This document shows, one piece after another, positions 1 to 5,465 of a DNA stretch of 9,820 nt. Both the position numbers and the translations under genes were made by a program. Position 1 is the first letter of the stretch. Each line of letters begins with the position of its first letter. The notes under the pieces are model-generated. The model did not search any database and was not told the DNA's origin. It saw only the letters and a list, made by a program, of their open reading frames with translations. Source of the DNA: Desulfobacterales bacterium (GTDB taxonomy: Bacteria; Desulfobacterota; Syntrophobacteria; B119-G9); contig JALXAI010000577.1 in the NCBI GenBank assembly GCA_026992215.1, positions 1-9,820 on the forward strand. Reading direction: 5' to 3'.

Positions 1-2
1 AC

Positions 3-56
3 GTTGTTGCCCCTCTCGACAGGATAGCCGACGAAATTGTAAAAACAATCAAATAG
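3..56 (+). CDS. cheB: C-terminal end of a probable CheB chemotaxis methylesterase (partial)
   Basis: An open frame enters from the left edge and ends at TAG 54-56. Its last residues read VVAPLDRIADEIVKTIK. CheB proteins typically end this way: a short strand with a hydrophobic-Pro-Leu turn, then a terminal helix of the type 'I A .. I ... I'. The following gene is cheR, and cheB-cheR is a common pairing because the two enzymes remove and add the same methyl groups on chemoreceptor glutamates. Only 17 codons are visible, so the call rests on the tail pattern and the neighbour. Another response-regulator-like protein cannot be excluded. Confidence 0.55.
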   Translation, partial: VVAPLDRIADEIVKTIK

Positions 57-80
57 AAGGCCGCTCGCGATATTTCTGAT

Positions 81-935
81 ATGTCAAAAGTTAAAATTAC
101 ACCTCGGGAACTAAAGCTAATTACCAAGTGGATCAAGGACATCTCGGGTATTGTTCTTGATGAGAAGAAGACTTACCTGATTGAAAACAGGTTCTCAAAA
201 CTTCTCGAGGAACTCAAGTGTGACTCTTACGAAGAACTCTACAGGAAGGTTAAATCAGATCCGAGCAAGCGACTTGAACAAAAAGTAATAGATGCTATCA
301 CCACCAACGAGACTCTCTTTTTCAGAGACAGCGGTCCTTTTGAACTCCTAAAAAACAAGATTATACCCGACCTCATTGACAGGCGCTCCAAAAATTCTTC
401 AGGACTCTTTGCTATTAAGATCCGCATATGGAGTGCAGGTTGTTCCACGGGACAGGAAATCTACAGCATAGCCATCGTGCTTAAAGAGCTCTTAAAAGAT
501 ACGTCAAAATACAACATCAGGCTGCTCGGAACCGACATCTCGGATAGTGCGATAGCACAGGCGAGCCGGGGAATCTATAACAAGTTCGAGATAGAAAGAG
601 GGCTACCGCTGAGTATTCTCAGGAAGTACTTTGTAAAGGAGGGGAACTTCTGGAAGGTAAAAGACGAAATAAGAGCAATGTGTACGTTCAGGAAACTAAA
701 TCTCATGTACCCCTTCAAGAGCATAGGCAAATTTGACGTCATATTCTGCCGGAACGTTGCCATCTATTTTAGCCTGGAAGACAGGAAAATCCTTTTCAAA
801 AGACTTGCGGAAGTTCTCGAAAAAGACGGCTACCTGATAATCGGCTCCACTGAATCCCTTACCAATATTTGTCCGTTGTTTGTGCCAAAAAGGCATTTGA
901 GAAGCATTTATTACCAGCTGAGAGACGGCGCGTAA
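81..935 (+). CDS. cheR: CheR, chemotaxis protein methyltransferase
   Basis: CheR transfers methyl groups from S-adenosylmethionine to glutamates on the cytoplasmic part of chemoreceptors and so sets adaptation together with CheB. The 284-residue length is normal for the family. Residues 1 to about 75 are the helical N-terminal domain. TTNETLFFRD (74-83) is the conserved TNETxFFR stretch. SAGCSTGQEIYSIA (118-131) is the SAM-binding loop, GTDIS (150-154) binds the adenosine ribose, and FCRNVAIYF (222-230) and GSTESL (255-260) are the late catalytic-domain motifs. There is no receptor-docking extension or TPR region. The ATG at 81 has no good ribosome binding site: AGAAGG (55-60) lies 20 bp upstream, so either translation is coupled to the preceding gene or an ATT at 72 is used. 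The gene starts 24 bp after the upstream stop, which suggests an operon. The function is secure; the exact start is less so. Confidence 0.95.
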   Translation: MSKVKITPRELKLITKWIKDISGIVLDEKKTYLIENRFSKLLEELKCDSYEELYRKVKSDPSKRLEQKVIDAITTNETLFFRDSGPFELLKNKIIPDLIDRRSKNSSGLFAIKIRIWSAGCSTGQEIYSIAIVLKELLKDTSKYNIRLLGTDISDSAIAQASRGIYNKFEIERGLPLSILRKYFVKEGNFWKVKDEIRAMCTFRKLNLMYPFKSIGKFDVIFCRNVAIYFSLEDRKILFKRLAEVLEKDGYLIIGSTESLTNICPLFVPKRHLRSIYYQLRDGA

Positions 936-951
936 GTGCCTGACATTGGTG

Positions 952-1596
952 TTAACTGTTGACACTCATCAGGTGAAACACGAGCAAAATTCCGCTTCTT
1001 ATTCTTATAGATCCCGTTTTATCCGCAAGCTCATTGCTGATTCCCAGGGGTACACCCGAGATCATTTTGCCATTTTCAAGGACATATTTGAACCCTTTTA
1101 GCGTGATGCCGGTAACTTCCTCGGTGAGTGGCAATAACGACACCGTGTCACCCGGTTTCCCTTTCAGTTCCAGGAAATGTTCTATACAGTAAACGACCCC
1201 CGAATCGAAATAGCCCATGGTAGAGATTCCTTTTCTGACGGGGACCTGCAGAAGTTGCAAATTTGCCAGGGTATGATCGGGTCTGTCACCAATAATTCCC
1301 GCGCAAACGATTCCCCTTGGCTTCAATTTGATCGCTTCACGCAATGCCAGCTCCAGGTCTGTTTCGTCCTTTTCCGTCGGGTACTGAATTATCTTCACTC
1401 CCCTGTCCCTGCATGCGCTCAGCACCTTTTTATTCACGGAATCCATGTCGCCGACGACCATATGAGGCATAATGCCGGAGTCGCTCAAAGCATTTGTTCC
1501 GCCATCCACTCCGATCACGAAATCCGCATCACGTATGATTTTTTCAAGTAATTGTTGTTTTAAACGACCGTTTGCAACCAGTAGTATTTTTTCCAT
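952..1596 (-). CDS. thiN: Thiamine pyrophosphokinase (thiamine diphosphokinase)
   Basis: This cytosolic enzyme transfers pyrophosphate from ATP to thiamine and makes the cofactor thiamine pyrophosphate. The 214-residue product carries the family motifs in order: GVDGGTNAL (29-37), VVGDMDS (47-53, with the acidic residues that bind metal and substrate), KDETDLELAL (76-85), GDRPDHTLANLQLL (103-116), the C-terminal thiamine-binding part with VTGITLKGFKY (161-171), and GISNEL (185-190). I chose the ATG at 1594-1596. It has AGGAG (1608-1612) 11 bp upstream, and the protein then begins MEKILLVANG as the family does. A TTG 30 codons further upstream would add residues unlike the family. The gene stands alone on the minus strand, 16 bp from the end of cheR and divergent from the selenoprotein gene. 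No TPP riboswitch is visible upstream. Confidence 0.95.
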   Translation of the reverse strand: MEKILLVANGRLKQQLLEKIIRDADFVIGVDGGTNALSDSGIMPHMVVGDMDSVNKKVLSACRDRGVKIIQYPTEKDETDLELALREAIKLKPRGIVCAGIIGDRPDHTLANLQLLQVPVRKGISTMGYFDSGVVYCIEHFLELKGKPGDTVSLLPLTEEVTGITLKGFKYVLENGKMISGVPLGISNELADKTGSIRIRSGILLVFHLMSVNS

Positions 1597-1665
1597 TACC
1601 GTGGTGTCTCCTATCAATGTTTCTTTAGCCGGGTTCAGTAATTGCCTGCGATGCTGGAAAAAGCC

Positions 1666-1693
1666 TTGGCACTCGAATAATACCAATTATCAA
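1666..1693 (+). promoter_or_regulatory. Possible sigma70-type promoter for the selenoprotein gene
   Basis: TTGGCA (1666-1671), a 16-bp spacer and TATCAA (1688-1693) match the -35 and -10 boxes at 5/6 and 4/6 positions. They lie in the AT-rich 167-bp region between the divergent thiN and selenoprotein genes. Transcription would start near 1700, right at the ribosome binding site of the short ORF at 1712, which leaves an unusually short leader. This is a weak call, made by eye. Confidence 0.25.
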
Positions 1694-1711
1694 TTGAATG
1701 GAGAAGAGATT

Positions 1712-1771
1712 ATGAATATAATTAGTGCTACTACAACATGTAAAGGAGGTAAGTTGGTCTGGTATGAGTGA
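1712..1771 (+). CDS. Short 19-codon leader ORF overlapping the selenoprotein start
   Basis: An ATG at 1712 has GGAG (1700-1703) 8 bp upstream, which is good spacing. It encodes MNIISATTTCKGGKLVWYE and stops at TGA 1769-1771. The stop overlaps the first codons of the selenoprotein gene (ATG 1764) by 8 bp in a different frame, and the selenoprotein's own AAAGGAGGT (1742-1750) lies inside this ORF. If translated, it would couple or tune initiation of the downstream gene. I recognise no peptide family and no run of identical codons as in classical attenuation. It could also be a chance ORF. Confidence 0.35.
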   Translation: MNIISATTTCKGGKLVWYE

Positions 1772-1994
1772 TACGGTGGAAATAGAATACTGTTCGATGT
1801 GAAATTACCTGCCACGAGCTGCCAGTTTGGCGGAAAAGCTGCGCGTGGAGGTTGGCGTTACGACAAAGCTTATCAAGTCTTCAGGGGGAGTTTTCGAAAT
1901 AAAGCACAATGGAAGGTTAATTTTTTCCAAGAAAGAAACAGGGCGCTTCCCGGATCCGGAAGCAATCATAGAAAAGATCAAAAACGGAACCTAA
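1764..1994 (+). CDS. SelW/Rdx-family selenoprotein with in-frame UGA (selenocysteine)
   Basis: Read through the TGA at 1800-1802, the frame gives a 76-residue protein that matches the SelW-like Rdx family (thioredoxin-like fold) from end to end. It starts with an acidic beta strand, VEIEYC (5-10), then the redox motif Cys10-Ser-Met-Sec13. RAASLAEKL (18-26) is the helix after the motif, GGVFEIKHNG (41-50) is the central hairpin, and LIFSKKETGRFPDPEAI (52-68) contains the family's typical 'FSKK..GRFPD' signature. The family's CxxC or CxxU pair is thought to act in thiol redox reactions; the substrate is not known. AAAGGAGGT (1742-1750) lies 13 bp before the ATG. Downstream similarity continues without a break to TAA 1992-1994, so UGA is unlikely to be a true stop. 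A SECIS-like hairpin follows (1812-1848). A caller treating UGA as stop would see only 12 codons. The alternative is a pseudogene with a nonsense change in the second cysteine codon (TGT or TGC to TGA), but the hairpin argues against this. Confidence 0.87.
1812..1848 (+). promoter_or_regulatory. Candidate bacterial SECIS hairpin for selenocysteine insertion
   Basis: Starting 9 nt after the UGA codon, CCACG (1812-1816) pairs with CGTGG (1844-1848), AGCT (1817-1820) with AGCT (1837-1840), and GCC (1821-1823) with GGC (1829-1831). This closes a 5-nt loop AGTTT (1824-1828). Two one-sided bulges (1832-1836 and 1841-1843) interrupt the 3' arm. Bacterial SECIS elements lie inside the coding region just after UGA and usually have a short apical loop with a G among the first two loop bases, about 16-37 nt from the UGA. 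Here that G is at 1825, 22 nt after the UGA. SelB would be the binding partner. I paired the bases by hand; no folding energy was computed. Confidence 0.7.
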
Positions 1995-1995
1995 T

Positions 1996-2193
1996 CTACC
2001 CGGATTTTTCGCTTTCCTCAGTCTCTCCGGTTATGACTGACAGGAGGTTGGAACGCTCAACGGTGTTCTTGATGGAAGAGTATATGTTCTGGAACGTGTC
2101 GGAGAAAGACACAGGTGAAATTCGCCCCATTTCTATGAACTTCACCACGATTTCCTTGGTAATTTTCAGGATTAACTCGTCGGAAACAGCCAT
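1996..2193 (-). CDS. Small uncharacterised helical protein (65 aa)
   Basis: The ATG at 2191-2193 is preceded by a weak AAAGG, and the frame ends at TAG 1996-1998, one base from the stop of the convergent selenoprotein gene. The product is mostly amphipathic helix. It has a regular hydrophobic pattern through LILKITKEIVVKFIEMG (7-23), then RISPVSF (24-30), and a second helix DTFQNIYSSIKNTV (32-45), with a polar acidic tail. This two-helix pattern resembles short conserved proteins I associate with delta-type proteobacteria, and faintly the N-terminal helices of MucR/Ros regulators. There is no zinc finger or other DNA-binding part. I assign no function. The protein-like composition and the tight packing against the neighbour favour a real gene. 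Confidence 0.6.
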   Translation of the reverse strand: MAVSDELILKITKEIVVKFIEMGRISPVSFSDTFQNIYSSIKNTVERSNLLSVITGETEESEKSG

Positions 2194-2289
2194 GAGCCTT
2201 TATCGATAAAAATTAACTACGCCGGGCGGTTAATATCATTTCCCGGTACAGTGCCTCCGATATATTCGGCACATTTGCAACAATGAGAA

Positions 2290-2345
2290 GGGAGCCCCTA
2301 CCGGGGAAGAAGGCCGTTTATTAGCAGCAGAGGCTCCTCGCTCCC
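2290..2345. other. Self-complementary segment in the 230-bp non-coding region; possible structured RNA or leader
   Basis: The stretch 2216-2446 holds no convincing ORF. Within it GGGAGC (2290-2295) can pair with GCTCCC (2340-2345), and CCCC (2295-2298) with GGGG (2303-2306) around a 4-nt loop. A competing pairing joins GGAGCC (2291-2296) to GGCTCC (2332-2337). Two mutually exclusive stems sharing one strand are what a switching leader would need, but short GC-rich repeats also occur by chance. A smaller hairpin, CCGA/TCGG, lies near 2257-2269. Nothing here matches a tRNA, 4.5S, 6S, tmRNA or riboswitch consensus I know. The segment ends about 100 bp before the downstream membrane protein gene. 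Confidence 0.3.
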
Positions 2346-2446
2346 AAGAATACCGTTTGCGGCACCCTTGAAGCATTTTAGAGATATCAGAAAGGATGCA
2401 TATTTTCAAGAGAAACTTGAATTACTACAGGGAGGATAAGTAAACC

Positions 2447-3706
2447 GTGGTCTTTAGCCTGTCAGTGGCAAGCGCATTGTTGGTTACGCTGTTTTTCCTT
2501 TCGGCTTTTTTTTCAGGGTCGGAAACAGCACTCATGGCGGTAAATCACTGGAAAATTCATCACCTGGCCAAAAGTGACAGAAGAGCCAGGATGGTCAAGG
2601 AAGTTCTCAAAAACCCGGATAAACTCCTGGGAACCCTTCTTTTTTGCAACAACCTCGTTAACGTTGCCTCTTCTGCCATTGCAACCGCCATCTGTTTGAA
2701 TATATTCGGGCAAAAAGGGATAGCTTATGCGACGGTCGGAATGACCATAGGCTTGCTTATTTTTGCAGAAATAACACCGAAAACACTCGCCAGTTACTAC
2801 CCGGAGAAGTTCTCCTTTATGTGCATAAAAGCCATACGCATCCTGATCTCCACCTGTTATCCCATCGTGTTTTTGCTGACCTGGATAACCAACAGGGTTC
2901 TCAACGTATTCGGGATAGCACGGGAAAAAGAACCGCTGCCATTTACGGAAGAAGAGGTGGAGACAATGCTGGAGCTGGGGACGAAGGCAGGAGTTATCGA
3001 GCCGGAACAGCAGGAGATGCTGACCGGAGTTCTTAAGCTGGATGAAATTACCGTAAAGGAAATCATGGTTCCTTTTAAAAAGGTCATAGCCATAGACTAT
3101 GAAACCCCGTACAATCAGGTCCTTGAAATCGTCCGACGAACGAACTACTCGCGCTATCCCGTGTATAAACGGGAACCGGGTAATATAGTTGGATTTATAC
3201 ATGTGCGGGATCTGGTTCTGTGGGCCAATTCCATAGCAAGATTTCACATGCAAAAGATACTCAGGATGCCTTTATTTGTGCCGGACACCAAGACAGTGCA
3301 AAACCAGCTGATAGACTTCCGAAACAAAAGAATACACATGGCTTTCGTCGTTAACGAGTACGGGGAAGTCATAGGGATTGTAACCCTTGAGGATGTTCTG
3401 GAAGAAATCGTGGGCGAGATAGAAGACGAGCACGATCGCTGGCAGAAGAAGATAAAGCGGTTGCCGGACGGGTCATTTCTGCTTGACGGAAGTATAACAC
3501 TCAGGGACTTCAGGCGTTATCAAAAAAGAGAAATCCCGGAGGCCGACTACCTGACAGTAGCAGGCATGGTACTTTCCTGGCTGGGAAGGCTCCCGGTTGA
3601 AGGAGAGGAAGTAGTCAAGGACAATATCTACCTCAGAGTCGAAAAGATGGATGGGAATACCATTTCAGAAGTACGGTTGAAATTTCTCGATGAGGAGAAA
3701 AAATAA
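2447..3706 (+). CDS. HlyC/CorC (CNNM/CBS) family membrane protein
   Basis: Members of this inner-membrane family are linked to magnesium or cobalt transport and resistance, and some are annotated as hemolysins; the exact ion is not settled for this subgroup. The 419-residue protein has the full usual layout. The CNNM (DUF21) membrane domain spans about 1-150, with hydrophobic segments near 5-22, 62-82, 92-110 and 128-146. Its motifs are FFSGSETALM (21-30), FCNNLVNVASSAIAT (66-80) and AEITPKTLA (107-115). Two CBS modules follow, ending in VVNEYGEVIGIVTLEDVLEE (301-320), then IVGEIEDEHD (321-330). The C-terminal CorC_HlyC domain (about 335-415) includes LPDGSFLLDG and LGRLPVEGEE. The start is GTG, with GGGAGG (2430-2435) 11 bp upstream. 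The gene is monocistronic by layout and has a hairpin just after its stop. Confidence 0.93.
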   Translation: MVFSLSVASALLVTLFFLSAFFSGSETALMAVNHWKIHHLAKSDRRARMVKEVLKNPDKLLGTLLFCNNLVNVASSAIATAICLNIFGQKGIAYATVGMTIGLLIFAEITPKTLASYYPEKFSFMCIKAIRILISTCYPIVFLLTWITNRVLNVFGIAREKEPLPFTEEEVETMLELGTKAGVIEPEQQEMLTGVLKLDEITVKEIMVPFKKVIAIDYETPYNQVLEIVRRTNYSRYPVYKREPGNIVGFIHVRDLVLWANSIARFHMQKILRMPLFVPDTKTVQNQLIDFRNKRIHMAFVVNEYGEVIGIVTLEDVLEEIVGEIEDEHDRWQKKIKRLPDGSFLLDGSITLRDFRRYQKREIPEADYLTVAGMVLSWLGRLPVEGEEVVKDNIYLRVEKMDGNTISEVRLKFLDEEKK

Positions 3707-3707
3707 G

Positions 3708-3735
3708 CTGCTCCGGGGAACCACAGCCGGAGCAG
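3708..3735 (+). terminator. Hairpin after the CorC-family gene, probable terminator
   Basis: CTGCTCCGG (3708-3716) and CCGGAGCAG (3727-3735) form a perfect 9-bp GC-rich stem with a 10-nt loop, one base after the TAA stop. The bases that follow (GAACTTTCTTG) are only moderately T-rich. Intrinsic termination may therefore be partial, or the hairpin may mainly protect the 3' end. Confidence 0.5.
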
Positions 3736-3982
3736 GAACTTTCTTGTTGAACCGGCGGAACGCGTCGAGGCCTCTTGGCCGTCAGGCTTCCGAAACTCGA
3801 CGCCGGGGGTACGACAGGGCAAGATACTTTCTCGATGCAAAGTGGAATGACCCACTTTTGCGGGGGCTCATCGTTGAATGCCTGCGGCCTTTCCTATTCT
3901 GTCTACCATGATCATTTATACAAGCTTCTTCCCACGGCGGCACGTTTCCTCTCAAGCCATCACGGTTTTCGAAAGGGGTGTT
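3736..3982. other. Hairpin-rich non-coding stretch between the CorC-family gene and ssb
   Basis: I see no credible gene here. The open frames that cross the stretch have atypical, Arg- and Pro-rich translations. GCGTCGAG (3762-3769) and CTCGACGC (3796-3803) form a perfect 8-bp inverted repeat around an inner GGCC-TCTT-GGCC hairpin (3769-3780). AAAGTGG (3839-3845) and CCACTTT (3852-3858) form a second perfect hairpin. Nested small palindromes beside a dispersed repeat copy suggest degenerate REP- or MITE-type material. I find no terminal inverted repeats or target duplications that would define an element. Confidence 0.4.
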
Positions 3983-4023
3983 CTGAGCCTGCAGTGCCCT
4001 GAGCCTACCGAAGGGTCGAAGGG
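3983..4023 (-). repeat. Dispersed CCCTTCGACAGGCTCAGG-type repeat, copy near ssb
   Basis: On the minus strand this 41-nt stretch aligns without gaps to 8751-8791 inside ftsK, with 35 of 41 bases identical by hand count. It starts CCCTTCGACCCTTCG and continues AGGCTCAGGGC. It lies just beyond the 3' end of ssb in non-coding DNA. Repeats of this type are scattered through many delta-type and uncultured genomes; I recall this from their common translation STLRQAQG and have not searched for it. Confidence 0.75.
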
Positions 4024-4040
4024 ATGGATGTCGCCATCCC
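4021..4040 (-). terminator. Hairpin after ssb, possible terminator
   Basis: GGGATGG (4021-4027) and CCATCCC (4034-4040) form a perfect 7-bp stem with a 6-nt loop, 9 bp beyond the ssb stop. On the ssb strand it is followed by TTCGACCCTTCGG, not a T run, so it is not a classical intrinsic terminator. It directly abuts the dispersed repeat copy. Confidence 0.35.
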
Positions 4041-4049
4041 TGCTGTCGA

Positions 4050-4523
4050 CTAAAAAGGTATGTCGTCTTCTGTTGAGCCCTCTGGTGATTCGCCTGAAGC
4101 TGACTCCGGGCTCCCTGCCTCTCCACTGTCTTGCGTTCCGGTATCCGCCTCGGGAGGCAGTGCCGCTTCGTCCGGTAACACCGCTGTTCCCTTTTTATCC
4201 AGCATCTGCATGTTGGTTACAACAATTTCGGTGGTTTTCCTCTTGTTTCCGTCCCGGTCTTCCCATTCCCTTGTCTGGAGCCTCCCCTCAACATAGACCA
4301 TGGAACCCTTGTTGAGATACTCGTTGCAGATTTCGGCCAGTCTTCCGAAGGCCACCAGCCTGTGCCATTCGGTTCTGGTCTCCCTGTTGCCATCCTTACC
4401 TGTAAATGATTCGCTGGTGGCAAGGGAAAAGGTAGCTATTGCCAGACCGCTTGGAGTATACCGGATTTCCGGATCTCTTCCCAGGTGCCCAATGAGTAAA
4501 ACCTTGTTTAAACCTATAGCCAT
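4050..4523 (-). CDS. ssb: Single-stranded DNA-binding protein
   Basis: SSB coats single-stranded DNA during replication, recombination and repair, and recruits partner enzymes through its tail. The 157-residue product has the OB-fold in residues 1 to about 110: LNKVLLIGHLGRDPEIRYTP (5-24), TEWHRLVAFGRLAEIC (51-66), YVEGRLQTREWEDRDGNKR (77-95). Trp54 and Trp87 are at the usual DNA-stacking positions. A low-complexity linker rich in Glu, Ser, Pro and Gly (about 112-150) follows, ending in the acidic tip EDDIPF (152-157), the conserved protein-binding peptide. The start is secure: GGAGGAG lies 7 bp before the ATG. An inverted repeat AACCTGG/CCAGGTT (4572-4578 and 4597-4603) sits in the upstream region, with no known role. 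The gene is divergent from plsC and is not beside rpsF or rpsR. Confidence 0.96.
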   Translation of the reverse strand: MAIGLNKVLLIGHLGRDPEIRYTPSGLAIATFSLATSESFTGKDGNRETRTEWHRLVAFGRLAEICNEYLNKGSMVYVEGRLQTREWEDRDGNKRKTTEIVVTNMQMLDKKGTAVLPDEAALPPEADTGTQDSGEAGSPESASGESPEGSTEDDIPF

Positions 4524-4633
4524 TTTTCTGCTCCTCCCCCATGGTTTCCGGTGATTTAAGGTCGGAAGGTTAACCTGGCATTTCAGGCAGTTAATCCCAG
4601 GTTCTTCAGGTTCCCAGTTTTTCTAATAATCAA

Positions 4634-4661
4634 TTGACTTCACTAGCAAAAAAACTATAAT
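4634..4661 (+). promoter_or_regulatory. Sigma70-type promoter for plsC-rnj-ftsK
   Basis: TTGACT (4634-4639), a 16-bp AT-rich spacer and a perfect TATAAT (4656-4661) form the best promoter match in the window. Transcription should start near 4668, leaving a leader of about 45 nt before plsC. The spacer and downstream sequence contain A-tracts (4648-4654, 4670-4676), which often raise promoter strength. Confidence 0.65.
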
Positions 4662-4712
4662 TTCACAATAAAAAAATTATCGCGGGTAAAAGGAGAATCA
4701 CGGATTCAACTG

Positions 4713-5465
4713 ATGGTCTTTTTCAGAACTGCCCTTTTCTACATTACTCTTGTCCTGGCAACTACCATACTGGGAATCCTTGCCTTGATAACCATTGCGC
4801 TGACAAAAAAACACTGGATCGCTCACAGCTACGGGAGGTTGTGGTCATGGCTGATTCTGAAAGCCAGCGGAGTTAAGGTAAAAGTTGAAGGGCTCGAAAA
4901 CCTAAATCCAGACAAGGCATACATATTTGCTGCAAATCATGCGAGCCAGTTTGATATATTTGCCCTGTATCTGTCAATTCCTATAGAATTTAAGTGGTTG
5001 GCCAAAATCGAACTATTCAGAATCCCCATTCTGGGGCATGCTATGAAAGCCATAGGGTATATTCCCATCGACAGAACGAACAGAAAGGCAGCGTTCAAAA
5101 GCATTGATCGTGCAGCGGAGGAAGTAAAAAGAGGAAAGTCCATTATTATTTTCCCCGAAGGGACAAGGAGCAAAGACGGCATTTTGCAGGAATTCAAAAA
5201 AGGCGGTTTTATACTCGCGATAAAATCTCAGCAACCAATTGTGCCCGTCAGCATCGAAGGAAGCCACAAAATCTTGCGCAAGCACGACTGGAAGATCTAC
5301 CCTGGGGAAATTGTGGTAAGATTCGGAAAACCCGTGACGACCAGAGGTTTGAAGGTAAAGGATCGATACAAACTCATTGAACGCCTGAGAGAAGAGATTA
5401 TGCGCAACTTGCCCGACGATCAAAAACCGGTAAGACATGGTTCCTCTCAGCATGAAACAGAGTGA
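4713..5465 (+). CDS. plsC: 1-acyl-sn-glycerol-3-phosphate acyltransferase (PlsC family)
   Basis: The enzyme acylates lysophosphatidic acid at the 2 position to give phosphatidic acid, the precursor of membrane phospholipids, at the inner face of the cytoplasmic membrane. The 250-residue protein starts with a hydrophobic membrane anchor (about 6-31). Motif I, NHASQFD (75-81), holds the catalytic His76 and Asp81. Motif II is YIPIDR (116-121), motif III is FPEGTRS (147-153, binding the glycerol phosphate), and motif IV is VPVSIEG (177-183). AGGAG (4691-4695) lies 17 bp before the ATG, which is long, so an upstream ATT (4704) or CTG (4710) start is possible. It is the first gene of a run with rnj, whose GTG start overlaps its stop by 4 bp. 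Confidence 0.94.
   Translation: MVFFRTALFYITLVLATTILGILALITIALTKKHWIAHSYGRLWSWLILKASGVKVKVEGLENLNPDKAYIFAANHASQFDIFALYLSIPIEFKWLAKIELFRIPILGHAMKAIGYIPIDRTNRKAAFKSIDRAAEEVKRGKSIIIFPEGTRSKDGILQEFKKGGFILAIKSQQPIVPVSIEGSHKILRKHDWKIYPGEIVVRFGKPVTTRGLKVKDRYKLIERLREEIMRNLPDDQKPVRHGSSQHETE

Noticed and set aside
949..965. Near-palindrome GTGTTAA-CTG-TTGACAC as a terminator between cheR and thiN
   Set aside because: The stem is short, AT-rich and overlaps the thiN stop codon, with no T run on either side. It cannot be supported as a terminator.
1666..1682. Sigma54-type promoter suggested by TTGGCAC
   Set aside because: The -24 half fits, but no TTGCA-like -12 element follows at the required distance.
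1597..1686. N-terminal extension of thiN to a TTG start
   Set aside because: The extra 30 residues are unlike the family start, while the internal ATG at 1596 has AGGAG at suitable spacing and gives the canonical N-terminus.
1799..2209. Long plus-strand open frame overlapping the selenoprotein gene in another frame
   Set aside because: It has no ribosome binding site at its ATG, a low-quality translation, and runs antisense over the small minus-strand gene. The read-through frame with full family similarity explains this DNA better.
2513..3253. Minus-strand open frame of 246 codons
   Set aside because: It lies wholly antisense to the well-supported CNNM/CBS gene and shows no recognisable motif; it is a frame shadow.
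3782..4126. Minus-strand open frame of 114 codons between the CorC-family gene and ssb
   Set aside because: It overlaps the 3' end of ssb in another frame, runs through the dispersed repeat and hairpins, and its Arg- and Gln-rich translation resembles translated repeat DNA. No family features are visible.
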